A DNA stretch of 5,907 bases, from positions 1-5,907 of the forward strand of contig JAKAYM010000113.1 in the NCBI GenBank assembly GCA_021826795.1. Reading direction: 5' to 3'. The stretch comes from Thermoplasmata archaeon (GTDB taxonomy: Archaea > Thermoplasmatota > Thermoplasmata > Thermoplasmatales > Thermoplasmataceae). Shown here one piece after another: positions 1 to 5,907 of this stretch (position 1 is the stretch's first letter; each line of letters begins with the position of its first letter). The position numbers and the translations under genes are program-made. The notes under the pieces were generated by a model that was not told where the DNA came from, did not search any database, and worked only from the letters and a program-made list of their open reading frames with translations.

Positions 1-1
1 G

Positions 2-1021
2 GACTGGCATCAGTATGACCAGGCACAGGTGAATGAAATAGCCGATGTACTGGAAACAATCAGGGATGTGGTTAACATAGCCTCTTCCCGCATCCCTGAG
101 GAGAAGAGGGGAGCTGGAAGGCCTACAGTTCCTTCCCCGGACATCGTGAAGGTCATGCTGATGCAGGCATACTTCGGCATGCCCAACCGCATAGCTGAAG
201 GATTCCTGAGGCTGTTCAGTGAAAAATTGGGAATATCCTCCGGCTTTTCCTACAAGACAATTGAAAGAGGCTATGATCCTGAACGGTCAAAGAAGCTTCT
301 GGATGAGGTACAGAGGATCATGAACGAATCAGGCAATTCCATGGAGAAGATATTCTCCACAGATGGAACAGGTGATCCGAATACCATGAAAATCAACTAT
401 GAATCGAAGAGGAGCCAGCAGAGGATCGAGAAGGAGAAGAAAAAGAGCGAGGAGGGAAAGGAGAGATCTGATTCTTTTCCCCACACAAAGGGAAAGCATG
501 ACTTCCAGTATTCATCATTTTCAGTGGGAGTCCATACAAAGATGATAGCAGGACTATACACCACCGATGACCACTCAATAGGAGAGTTGTCAATGTTTCC
601 AGATATAATGGCACAGACTGTAGACCTGTGCCCCCAGATAGAGGTAATGCTTGGGGATGCACTGTATTCAGGCAGGAAGATCTGCTCTGCTGTTGATGGA
701 TACAGGGTAACTCCATATTTCCTTCCAAAAACTAATGCAACATTCAGGGCAAAAGGAGTGCCATCATGGAAAACAATGCTGTATAGATTGGTTGATGACA
801 CTCAGTACTGGATGGAACAGTACCATATGAGGTCAATATCAGAATCTGTGAATTCAATGATGAAAAGAAAAATGCCAGTAAAGATAAGGAAGAAACTGCC
901 TCAGAGAAAGAAGACGGAGGAGACTCTGAAGATTAACATGCACAACCTGAGGCAGTACAGCTATCTGAGGCGTACAAATCCAGGGATGGTGAAAGATTAC
1001 AGAAGTTCTCACACAAAATAA
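2..1021 (+). CDS. DDE transposase, IS4/IS5 superfamily, 5' end cut off by window
   Basis: This gene encodes a cut-and-paste transposase that would bind the ends of its own insertion sequence and catalyse strand transfer. The frame is open from base 2 and reads DWHQYDQAQ just before the first possible start (GTG at 29), so the true start probably lies upstream of the window. Counting from that GTG, the DDE triad is visible as D112 (STDGTGDP), D210 (MLGDALYSG) and E272 (ISESVNSMMKRK), as expected for the DDE_Tnp_1 type RNase H fold. Residues 21-65 look like the usual N-terminal helical DNA-binding region (GRPTVPSPDIVKVMLMQAYF). Between the first two Asp lies a very Lys/Glu-rich stretch (about 123-158). 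The C-terminus is basic and the stop is a normal TAA, so this end looks intact. The exact IS family is not certain, and I could not locate the right terminal repeat of this element. Confidence 0.88.
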   Translation, partial: DWHQYDQAQVNEIADVLETIRDVVNIASSRIPEEKRGAGRPTVPSPDIVKVMLMQAYFGMPNRIAEGFLRLFSEKLGISSGFSYKTIERGYDPERSKKLLDEVQRIMNESGNSMEKIFSTDGTGDPNTMKINYESKRSQQRIEKEKKKSEEGKERSDSFPHTKGKHDFQYSSFSVGVHTKMIAGLYTTDDHSIGELSMFPDIMAQTVDLCPQIEVMLGDALYSGRKICSAVDGYRVTPYFLPKTNATFRAKGVPSWKTMLYRLVDDTQYWMEQYHMRSISESVNSMMKRKMPVKIRKKLPQRKKTEETLKINMHNLRQYSYLRRTNPGMVKDYRSSHTK

Positions 1022-1051
1022 TATTGTCCCAAAGCCTATCCGAACGGAGAG

Positions 1052-1090
1052 TTTAAATAAGCAAACAACATTAAACTTAGAAGGTGTATG
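1052..1090 (+). promoter_or_regulatory. Archaeal TATA-box promoter with orphan start codon
   Basis: A good box A (TTTAAATA, 1052-1059) lies about 33 bases before an ATG at 1088, which is preceded by AAGGTG (1082-1087), a partial match to the archaeal Shine-Dalgarno sequence but very close to the ATG. Transcription would be expected to start near 1082. The frame from this ATG runs into the left inverted repeat of the neighbouring insertion sequence after about six codons. The promoter therefore probably belonged to a gene now interrupted by that element. No complete gene remains for it to drive. Confidence 0.45.
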
Positions 1091-1107
1091 AAATACAGTA
1101 ATTCATA
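1088..1107 (+). pseudogene. Possible 5' stub of the methyltransferase gene, cut by the IS
   Basis: Six codons (MKYSNS plus two bases) follow the orphan promoter and then meet the left inverted repeat at 1108. On the far side of the element, a frame without a usable start codon leads into the FkbM methyltransferase. The simplest reading is that this stub is the missing beginning of that gene. This is inference from position and orientation only: the stub is too short to recognise, and no target-site duplication ties the two sides together. Read through the repeat, the frame would give a 33-residue peptide ending at 1189, which I do not regard as a gene. Confidence 0.3.
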
Positions 1108-1156
1108 TTCGCATAGATGCCTATGGCAATTATATCCCGTTAGACAAATAATAATT
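1108..1156 (+). repeat. Left terminal inverted repeat
   Basis: This stretch matches the reverse complement of 3253-3299. It begins with a shared TTCGCAT, then has a poorly matching 6-base stretch (4 bases in the other copy). A core at 1121-1140 is identical to 3288-3269 at 19 of 20 positions. A further 16 bases match at 13. It lies about 40 bases beyond the stop codon of the transposase gene, as expected for an IS end. Confidence 0.8.
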
Positions 1157-1196
1157 GCTCTCAGAAGAATATTGTTGAAAGTTCCATAATTTCTAG

Positions 1197-2876
1197 CTAA
1201 TAAACATTCATGCTTCGTACTTCATTGGCTTTATCCATCAATTTATCATTATATGGTGTATCAGGCAATGAATCATTGAGCATCATCTCTGTTCCTGTAT
1301 CTATCAGTTTCAGAATCCTGTTTTTAGTCATTCCAGGTTTCTTGAATGGTTTCCTGTACTTTCCAAATACAGATGGAATATCCTTATCTCCGAAGACAAT
1401 TTTAACATATTCAGGGTTGTCCATGTTCTGGAATATTGCTAAGGATACACCGCTCTGTGCAAGAATGTTTCCTGTAGCAATGTTACCACACCTCTTTCTC
1501 ACATTCCTGCGTAGTTTTCTAAAGAACTGTTCCATATTGTTGTTTGTCCTCGGTATGGTATGTTCTGGATTATTGGCAAACAGCATGGCCTTTCTTTCAT
1601 GATACTTGGCAACTATATGCTTTGCAGCAGTGAACATATGATTAGGGATATTCGTGTGAAGGTATATTTCCATCTCACCTATTACAATATCACACTTTTC
1701 ATGAATTGAATCATCATCCTCTATAATATCTGAAAGATTGCCTTTCTCAGGCATGCGGAATGCATTCCTGATCTTCTGGAAGAGCATATTTATATCTGAT
1801 AGTCTGTCTGCAGTTTCCTTAATAGCACTATTTTTTGTTATGCATTCGATCTTATTTATTGCAGTATTGAGAAACTTTAAGGAATCCCCATCCTTTATGA
1901 TGCCTGAAAGATCATTGAGTTTCTTTTCTGCCTCCATGCATGAGAGATAGAAGTTCAGATGGTTAAGTGAGAATGGAAAGCCATATCCAGAACTTCCATT
2001 AACAGAGAGAATGGATTCAAGTATCTTCCTTACTGACATGGCTTCCATGCCTTTGCGGTCTGTGCAGAATCCCTGCTCCATCTCATACAGGGTAGACTGG
2101 TTATATGCTGGAATTGACCTGAGCAATGATTTCAATGGTGATTTTATACCTATTTTATTGATCATTATGCCAAGATCTGTATGCATATCACTCAGGAGAT
2201 CCTTTCCAAGGTCACGGAGGAAGTGCATTAAGCATATCCTTATGGGTATTTCAGGAAATACATGTTCAAGTGCCTCCAGTATACCTGCACGCATATCTGA
2301 TATTGCCCCCGAGGGTATTCCGAATTTCTTCTTTACTTTCACCAGTATATCCTTTACACTCTCAAATGATTCTGAATGGCATTTCTCTGCATACAGTGTG
2401 AAACCGGATATGGCATCCCTCACAACGATAACCATAGAAAATTCAGAATCTGTTGTACCGTCTATCTGCAGTACATATGAATTCATTGCATCTTTTAGCC
2501 TGGGAATGTTTTCCTCATGTATCTCCATTAATATATCCATTCCCCTATTGCTTAACAGCCTCACATGGGATTCAGATATGCTATTGTTTAATCCTGCTGA
2601 TATCTCAGAACATGAATAGCCCTTTATGAACCTGCCCATGGCAGCCTCCACCATAATATCATTGGCATAGGTGCAATGGGGACTTACAAGTGATTCCAGC
2701 ATGCTGGATCTAAACAATGTTCCATGGTTGCTGCATTTCATGATCCTGTGGATTGCAGTAAACTCCCCCATGGAATATGACCTGACGATCCTCCTCTCTG
2801 TCTTGTATGCAATGAGATGTGCCCTGCATTCCGGACATACATGTGATGGATATCTGAACACTATTGCTGGAATCAT
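1197..2876 (-). CDS. Mutator/IS256-like DDE transposase with zinc ribbon
   Basis: This 559-residue protein should be the catalytic transposase of the element. An N-terminal zinc ribbon is visible (C14-x2-C17 and C48-x2-H51), a likely DNA-binding module. The catalytic core follows: D139 in LQIDGTTDSE, D194 in AISDMRAGI, then C215-x2-H218 in RICLMHFLRDLG, and E449 in NNNMEQFFRKLRRNVRKRCG. The CxxH after the second Asp and the final Glu followed by a basic helix are marks of the MULE/IS256 group. A large helical insertion (about 230-440) separates the second Asp from the Glu. The gene starts at an ATG that overlaps the TGA of the upstream small gene (ATGA), which suggests translational coupling. 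There is no close Shine-Dalgarno; an AAGGT lies about 15 bases upstream, too far to be convincing. The frame is intact to TAG at 1197. The precise ISfinder family is unknown to me. Confidence 0.85.
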   Translation of the reverse strand: MIPAIVFRYPSHVCPECRAHLIAYKTERRIVRSYSMGEFTAIHRIMKCSNHGTLFRSSMLESLVSPHCTYANDIMVEAAMGRFIKGYSCSEISAGLNNSISESHVRLLSNRGMDILMEIHEENIPRLKDAMNSYVLQIDGTTDSEFSMVIVVRDAISGFTLYAEKCHSESFESVKDILVKVKKKFGIPSGAISDMRAGILEALEHVFPEIPIRICLMHFLRDLGKDLLSDMHTDLGIMINKIGIKSPLKSLLRSIPAYNQSTLYEMEQGFCTDRKGMEAMSVRKILESILSVNGSSGYGFPFSLNHLNFYLSCMEAEKKLNDLSGIIKDGDSLKFLNTAINKIECITKNSAIKETADRLSDINMLFQKIRNAFRMPEKGNLSDIIEDDDSIHEKCDIVIGEMEIYLHTNIPNHMFTAAKHIVAKYHERKAMLFANNPEHTIPRTNNNMEQFFRKLRRNVRKRCGNIATGNILAQSGVSLAIFQNMDNPEYVKIVFGDKDIPSVFGKYRKPFKKPGMTKNRILKLIDTGTEMMLNDSLPDTPYNDKLMDKANEVRSMNVY

Positions 2877-3184
2877 TTCAGCTTCAGGAATACCTTATTC
2901 ATCTTTAAATCGTTCTCTATGATGATCTTTGTTACTGGCCATGCATCATAACCGATGCCGATTTTCTTAAGTATTGAACCAATATCCTCCTGGCTTATAT
3001 TCTTGTCCAGGAGTCTGGTAATGTATAGTAGCAGATCACCCGGCTCAATCTCCTTCTTTGAGTTCGGGTTCTTCCCCAGGTATCCGACATACTTCTGGAC
3101 AGTCTTTCCTTTCACCCTTTTCACGTCAATGAGTTCGTAATATTCTTTTCCCTGCCTCTTAACCTTATGCGGTATCACAGTCAT
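2873..3184 (-). CDS. Small accessory protein of the IS (YLGK-type N-terminal region)
   Basis: This 103-residue protein is encoded first in the element. Its first 40 residues (KVKRQGKEYYELIDVKRVKGK, then VQKYVGYLGKNP) look like the short beta-rich segment ending in YLG that opens many archaeal transposases of the IS1634/IS4-like kinds. The rest is predicted helical (LLLYITRLLDKNISQEDIGSILKKIG), perhaps a helix-turn-helix. It has no catalytic motif and no membrane segment. Its TGA overlaps the ATG of the transposase, so the two are read from one transcript. It may be a DNA-binding partner, or the N-terminal domain of the transposase supplied as a separate chain. That role is inference. The start is supported by the leaderless promoter whose TATA box lies about 24 bases upstream. 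Confidence 0.7.
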   Translation of the reverse strand: MTVIPHKVKRQGKEYYELIDVKRVKGKTVQKYVGYLGKNPNSKKEIEPGDLLLYITRLLDKNISQEDIGSILKKIGIGYDAWPVTKIIIENDLKMNKVFLKLK

Positions 3185-3219
3185 GTATGGTAATTACCAC
3201 ACACAATATAAACCTTTCG
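3184..3219 (-). promoter_or_regulatory. Leaderless promoter of the IS transcript
   Basis: On the minus strand a TATA box (TTTATATT, 3212-3205) is preceded by a purine-rich BRE-like CGAAAGG (3219-3213). The box centre is about 24 bases before the ATG at 3184, so transcription should begin at or next to the start codon. The whole promoter lies inside the right inverted repeat, and the element therefore carries its own expression signal. Confidence 0.65.
3189..3198. promoter_or_regulatory. 10-bp perfect palindrome, candidate operator
   Basis: GGTAATTACC is its own reverse complement and lies between the TATA box and the start codon of the first IS gene. A protein bound here would block transcription initiation. 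The palindrome is seen in the sequence; the operator role, for example autorepression by the small accessory protein, is inference. Confidence 0.35.
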
Positions 3220-3252
3220 GTACCCAATGTTTTCAATAAAAAATCCATAAAA

Positions 3253-3299
3253 AATAATTATTTATCTGACGGGATATAATCGCCATAGATAGATGCGAA
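3253..3299 (-). repeat. Right terminal inverted repeat
   Basis: This is the partner of 1108-1156 in inverted orientation. Its 20-base core is 3269-3288, with one mismatch to the left copy; its outermost bases are ATGCGAA (3293-3299). It is upstream of the IS genes and immediately upstream of the open frame that leads into the methyltransferase. Confidence 0.8.
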
Positions 3300-3452
3300 A
3301 ATTTTAAAAATGCAAATTTTTTTTATAGGGGTAAGAGACTTAAAACAGTAGTCAGAACTAAATATAAATTCAGTGATTTACTTACAAAACTCACAATTTT
3401 AAAGGATATATTATTATATACAAAACCTACAACTACTTCGCGCTATCATCTT

Positions 3453-4139
3453 TTGGTAAATAAAAAGCAAACAACTTATAATGACCATATATATCGCACA
3501 TACATTAATTCGCAATTAAAATTTTGTATAAATAAAAATGGGGGGTTAGGCATCATATCTGCAAGAAGATTTGAACCAGCGGTTTTTAAATATATTACTT
3601 CACAGAAAGGAAAAATTATGATAGATATAGGTGCAAATATAGGTGCTTATTCCATTCTTTCATACCATAATTTTGAACAGATTTTAGCTGTTGAACCGGG
3701 TCAAGAAGCGTTGCATATTCTCCAACAAAATATCATATTAAATAATGCGAATAATATTACTGTCATATCTAAAGCAGTTTCAGATAAGATAGGTTCTGTT
3801 AAGCTCTATCGTACCCCTGAGTTAGTAAATTACAGTATTAAAAATGAATCTGATAGTTATATAGAGGTTCAGACAATATCCTTAAACGAATTGTTACGTC
3901 CTTTCAACATCGTTGATCTTGTTAAAATAGACGTTGAGGGATCGGAACTTGAGGTTGTTTACTCCGGTATAGAGTTAATAAATAGAGTTAAATCGCTTAT
4001 GATTGAAGTGCGACACAAATTTGAGGACGAAATTATTTTATTGATGAAAAAAAATGGATTTCAATGCTATTGTCTTGAGTTTCGTAAAGATCTTCAAGAA
4101 AGTAACCTACTTTTTGTAAATACTAAAAATAATTCTTAA
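3453..4139 (+). CDS. FkbM-family SAM-dependent methyltransferase, probably 5'-truncated
   Basis: The protein is a probable O-methyltransferase acting on a sugar or glycolipid. The Rossmann-fold SAM site is clear: motif I IDIGANIGAYS (57-67) and the acidic end of the next strand in LAVEPG (78-83). The FkbM signature VKIDVEGSELEVV (157-169) follows, then SLMIEVRHKF (181-190). The stated start, TTG at 3453, has no Shine-Dalgarno and leaves only 56 residues before motif I, short for the family. The same frame is open upstream to 3270, inside the right inverted repeat. It reads plausible protein (such as LLTKLTILKDILLYTKP) but contains no ATG, GTG or TTG. The insertion sequence therefore probably removed the original start. 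The coordinates given are the conservative form; the gene body likely begins at about 3300. Whether it is still translated is unknown. It lies in the same direction as the downstream glycosyltransferase and gmd genes. Confidence 0.8.
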   Translation: MVNKKQTTYNDHIYRTYINSQLKFCINKNGGLGIISARRFEPAVFKYITSQKGKIMIDIGANIGAYSILSYHNFEQILAVEPGQEALHILQQNIILNNANNITVISKAVSDKIGSVKLYRTPELVNYSIKNESDSYIEVQTISLNELLRPFNIVDLVKIDVEGSELEVVYSGIELINRVKSLMIEVRHKFEDEIILLMKKNGFQCYCLEFRKDLQESNLLFVNTKNNS

Positions 4140-4143
4140 TAAA

Positions 4144-4413
4144 TTGTCGGTAGTTAAAGTAAGTAAATTGTTACTCAAACAGAAGAAATTGATTAATATC
4201 ATGAAAATATATTCAGACAGTTTATCGAAAATTAATTTATTACAAAACTACATGGAATCTGATAACCTTGTGGTCTTGAATACCTCTGTAACCACAACAA
4301 GTAGGTATAGAACTATTGCTATAATGCACTTTTCACTGAATAAAAAACATGGGCTATCTGATGAACACTCGGATTTCGTAGTAAAAATATCAAATAATGC
4401 AAAATCATATTAA
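4144..4413 (+). CDS. Small unrecognised ORF, possibly a gene remnant
   Basis: This frame lies between the methyltransferase and the glycosyltransferase genes. It opens at TTG 4144, five bases after the methyltransferase stop (89 residues), but an ATG at 4201 (70 residues) is at least as likely. Neither has a clear Shine-Dalgarno. I do not recognise the product. It is soluble-looking, with no signal peptide or membrane segment, and has a mixed composition (NLVVLNTSVTTTSRYRTIAI, then HFSLNKKHGLSDEHSDFVV) that reads like part of a folded protein. It could be a small gene or the surviving piece of a larger degraded one. The stop lies 21 bases before the next gene, whose promoter would overlap its end. 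Confidence 0.4.
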   Translation: MSVVKVSKLLLKQKKLINIMKIYSDSLSKINLLQNYMESDNLVVLNTSVTTTSRYRTIAIMHFSLNKKHGLSDEHSDFVVKISNNAKSY

Positions 4414-4435
4414 ATAAAATACATTTAACATTGGA
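4406..4435 (+). promoter_or_regulatory. Probable TATA box for the glycosyltransferase gene
   Basis: An A/T-rich box (CATATTAAAT, around 4406-4415) is centred about 25 bases before the ATG at 4435, the spacing expected for a leaderless archaeal transcript. The region is A+T-rich throughout, so a chance match is possible. There is no Shine-Dalgarno before the ATG, which fits leaderless initiation. Confidence 0.4.
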
Positions 4436-5556
4436 TGAAAATTTGTATCATAGTTCGGGTTTTATGGCCGGGCGGTGTTCAGAGGATAGCATTTGCTGAA
4501 GCAGAAGGCCTAAAAGAATTAGGAAACGATGTTGATTTAATATTTATAAGATCTACTGAAAGACCAATTTATGACTCACCAATAAATTACACGGTTATGT
4601 ATGATTATAATATTAAAAAAAGAATTTTGGGAAAAGTATTTAAAAAAATTACTTTACACTATATGCCACAAAGAGGTGAAGATGCAACAGTAGATGTGGA
4701 TTTAATTTATAAGACCGAACATAGTATAAATAAAAAGTATGATATAATATATTATTTCGATGAATTCACCGCATTATTTCAAAAATATAATAAGCATAGA
4801 TTTAAAAATAAAAGTGCAGTATTGATACATGAAGTAGCATTATTCAATAATTCGTACCTATCGAGATTTATTCAAATGAGAGCAATAAAACATTCAGATA
4901 TTGTTCTTACAAATACCAACGAAAATCTAAATCTATTGATAAAAGCGTCGGTTAAAAATTCTTATGAAGTGTACCCAGGTTTAGTCATTCATAATAATAT
5001 TCCCAACTTTGATGAAAGAGAAAATATTGCTATCTCTGTTACAATGTGGGATTTTGGAAGAAAACCCGAAATTTTATTAGCAATTGCAAAACATCTTCAT
5101 AAAGGCAAATTGATGATAGCCGGTAGCTGGGCAGATGCTAATTATTTTAATAAATTCAGAAAACTTATAAAAGATGATAATCTGGAAGAAAAAATTATAG
5201 TTACCGGAAATATCGACGATAATTCCTTAACAGAATTATATAAGAGAGCAAAAGTATCCATTAGATTTGGCTACGAAGAAAAGGGTCCGGGAATGGGAAG
5301 CTTGGAATCCATATCATGGGGATTACCATTAATAATAAACAATGGTATCGGAATAAAGGAAATCATAAAAAATAATGTCAATGGGTATATTGTTGATGAA
5401 ACCGATTATAAGAATATAGCATCAATGATAGATAATTTATTTTCTGATAAAGATGAATGGAGTAAAATTAATGCAAATAATTGTTCGTTATCAAAGGAAT
5501 TGAACTGGAAAAATCACTGCAAACTACTTGATTCTATATTTAGAAAGTTTATTTAA
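4435..5556 (+). CDS. GT4-type glycosyltransferase (GT-B fold)
   Basis: This 373-residue protein is a normal full-length retaining glycosyltransferase of the GT4 kind. It should act on the cytoplasmic side of the membrane and transfer a sugar from a nucleotide donor to a growing surface glycan. The N-terminal domain opens with a Rossmann strand (MKICIIVRVL) and the acceptor-side loop WPGGVQRIAFAEAEGL (11-26). The C-terminal donor domain includes LMIAGSW (226-232), KIIVTGNIDD (253-262) and LTELYKRAKVSIRFGYEEKGPGMGSLES (265-292 region), followed by WGLPLIINNGIGIKEII and NNVNGYIVDETD. The usual E-x7-E pair is altered: E291 is present but the expected first Glu position is K283, with E281 and E282 just before it. 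There is no signal peptide or membrane segment. Sugar specificity cannot be read from the sequence. Confidence 0.88.
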   Translation: MKICIIVRVLWPGGVQRIAFAEAEGLKELGNDVDLIFIRSTERPIYDSPINYTVMYDYNIKKRILGKVFKKITLHYMPQRGEDATVDVDLIYKTEHSINKKYDIIYYFDEFTALFQKYNKHRFKNKSAVLIHEVALFNNSYLSRFIQMRAIKHSDIVLTNTNENLNLLIKASVKNSYEVYPGLVIHNNIPNFDERENIAISVTMWDFGRKPEILLAIAKHLHKGKLMIAGSWADANYFNKFRKLIKDDNLEEKIIVTGNIDDNSLTELYKRAKVSIRFGYEEKGPGMGSLESISWGLPLIINNGIGIKEIIKNNVNGYIVDETDYKNIASMIDNLFSDKDEWSKINANNCSLSKELNWKNHCKLLDSIFRKFI

Positions 5557-5574
5557 TCCCCAAACTCGAGCAGG

Positions 5575-5625
5575 CAGTACATACAAAAACACTTTTCTGT
5601 ACTGAAATTATTTCTTTTATATTCA
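5575..5625 (+). terminator. Stem-loop and T-rich tract after the glycosyltransferase gene
   Basis: CAGTACA (5575-5581) and TGTACTG (5598-5604) form a perfect 7-bp stem around a 16-base loop, starting 18 bases after the stop codon. A T-rich run (TTATTTCTTTTATATT) follows. Archaeal termination depends mainly on T-rich tracts, so the tract may matter more than the hairpin. The stem could instead act in mRNA stability. Confidence 0.45.
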
Positions 5626-5724
5626 TTGTAAATTTATATGTTTTTCATTTTATTTATCTGTATCACGAAAAGTTGAACCCTTTTTTGTCAAGTTTAAAAG
5701 CAATTTTTAATTGACACTTAATGT

Positions 5725-5907
<183 letters not shown>

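Larger units (their letters stand above)
1108..3299 (-). mobile_element. Complete two-gene insertion sequence with inverted repeat ends
   Basis: The element is about 2.2 kb. It is bounded by imperfect inverted repeats of 47-49 bp and carries two overlapping minus-strand genes with their own promoter just inside the right end. The large gene has the features of the Mutator/IS256-like transposase group (D, D, CxxH, E). The boundaries are set by where the inverted repeats stop matching and could be off by several bases. I found no convincing target-site duplication: the flanking bases, AATTCATA on the left and AATTTTAA on the right, share only their first four bases and the last. Both genes appear open and intact, so the element may still be active. 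Confidence 0.75.

Noticed and set aside
393..801. Minus-strand ORFs opposite the first transposase
   Set aside because: They are antisense to the DDE transposase and low in complexity; no promoter or family match is visible.
1088..1189. A 33-codon ORF behind the promoter at 1052
   Set aside because: Most of it lies inside the left inverted repeat of the IS, so it is an accidental read-through frame; only the first six codons could be ancestral.
2873..2900. Programmed -1 frameshift joining the two IS genes
   Set aside because: No slippery heptamer of the X XXY YYZ type is present before the stop; the ATGA overlap explains the arrangement more simply.
1210..2922. Plus-strand ORFs across the minus-strand transposase (1210-1602, 1738-1950, 2011-2619, 2671-2922)
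   Set aside because: They are antisense to a protein with clear catalytic motifs and have no recognisable domains of their own.
1095..3312. Target-site duplication flanking the two-gene IS
   Set aside because: The flanks share only AATT and one further base next to the repeats; no 8-9 bp direct repeat is convincing at these or slightly shifted boundaries.
3412..3455. TATA-like TATTATATA as a new promoter for the truncated methyltransferase from TTG 3453
   Set aside because: The spacing (about 37 bases to TTG) is poor for leaderless initiation, no Shine-Dalgarno exists, and such strings are frequent in this A+T-rich stretch; possible but not supported.
5686..5716. Inverted pair TGTCAA / TTGACA upstream of the gmd promoter
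   Set aside because: Only 6-bp arms separated by 19 bases of A/T-rich sequence; likely chance, though its position before the TATA box is compatible with an operator.

Overview
The window looks archaeal and most resembles a Thermoplasmatales-type genome (Thermoplasma/Ferroplasma/Cuniculiplasma group). The evidence is that A/T-rich TATA boxes lie about 22-26 bases before several start codons, which implies leaderless transcripts. Arg is mostly AGA/AGG, Ile is often ATA, and both transposases look archaeal. The genus assignment is inference; no rRNA or tRNA gene is present to confirm it.

Layout. (1) 2-1021, + strand: an IS4/IS5-superfamily DDE transposase whose start lies before the window. 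(2) 1022-1107: a short spacer with a good archaeal promoter and an ATG followed by only about six codons. (3) 1108-3299: a complete two-gene insertion sequence, delimited by imperfect terminal inverted repeats of about 48 bp that I found by comparing 1108-1156 with the reverse complement of 3253-3299. On the minus strand it carries a small accessory ORF (3184-2873) overlapping by ATGA a 559-residue Mutator/IS256-like transposase (2876-1197), under a leaderless promoter with a 10-bp palindrome. (4) 3300-4139, +: an FkbM-type SAM-dependent methyltransferase whose frame is open back into the right inverted repeat with no ATG, GTG or TTG before 3453. It appears to have lost its 5' end to the insertion. 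(5) 4144-4413: a small unrecognised ORF or remnant. (6) 4435-5556, +: a GT4-type (GT-B fold) glycosyltransferase followed by a stem-loop. (7) 5760 to the end: the first 49 codons of GDP-mannose 4,6-dehydratase (gmd) behind a textbook leaderless promoter.

How the parts fit. The right half is a surface-glycan locus. Gmd would make GDP-4-keto-6-deoxymannose from GDP-mannose, the GT4 enzyme would transfer a sugar from an activated donor, and the FkbM enzyme would O-methylate a glycan or lipid-linked acceptor. The left half is a cluster of insertion sequences abutting that locus, as is common for variable cell-surface loci. The glycan half is visibly more A+T-rich than the transposase genes. I see no CRISPR array, RNA gene, defence system or clearly new type of system. 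The most interesting points are the apparent disruption of the methyltransferase gene and the organisation of the two-gene element.
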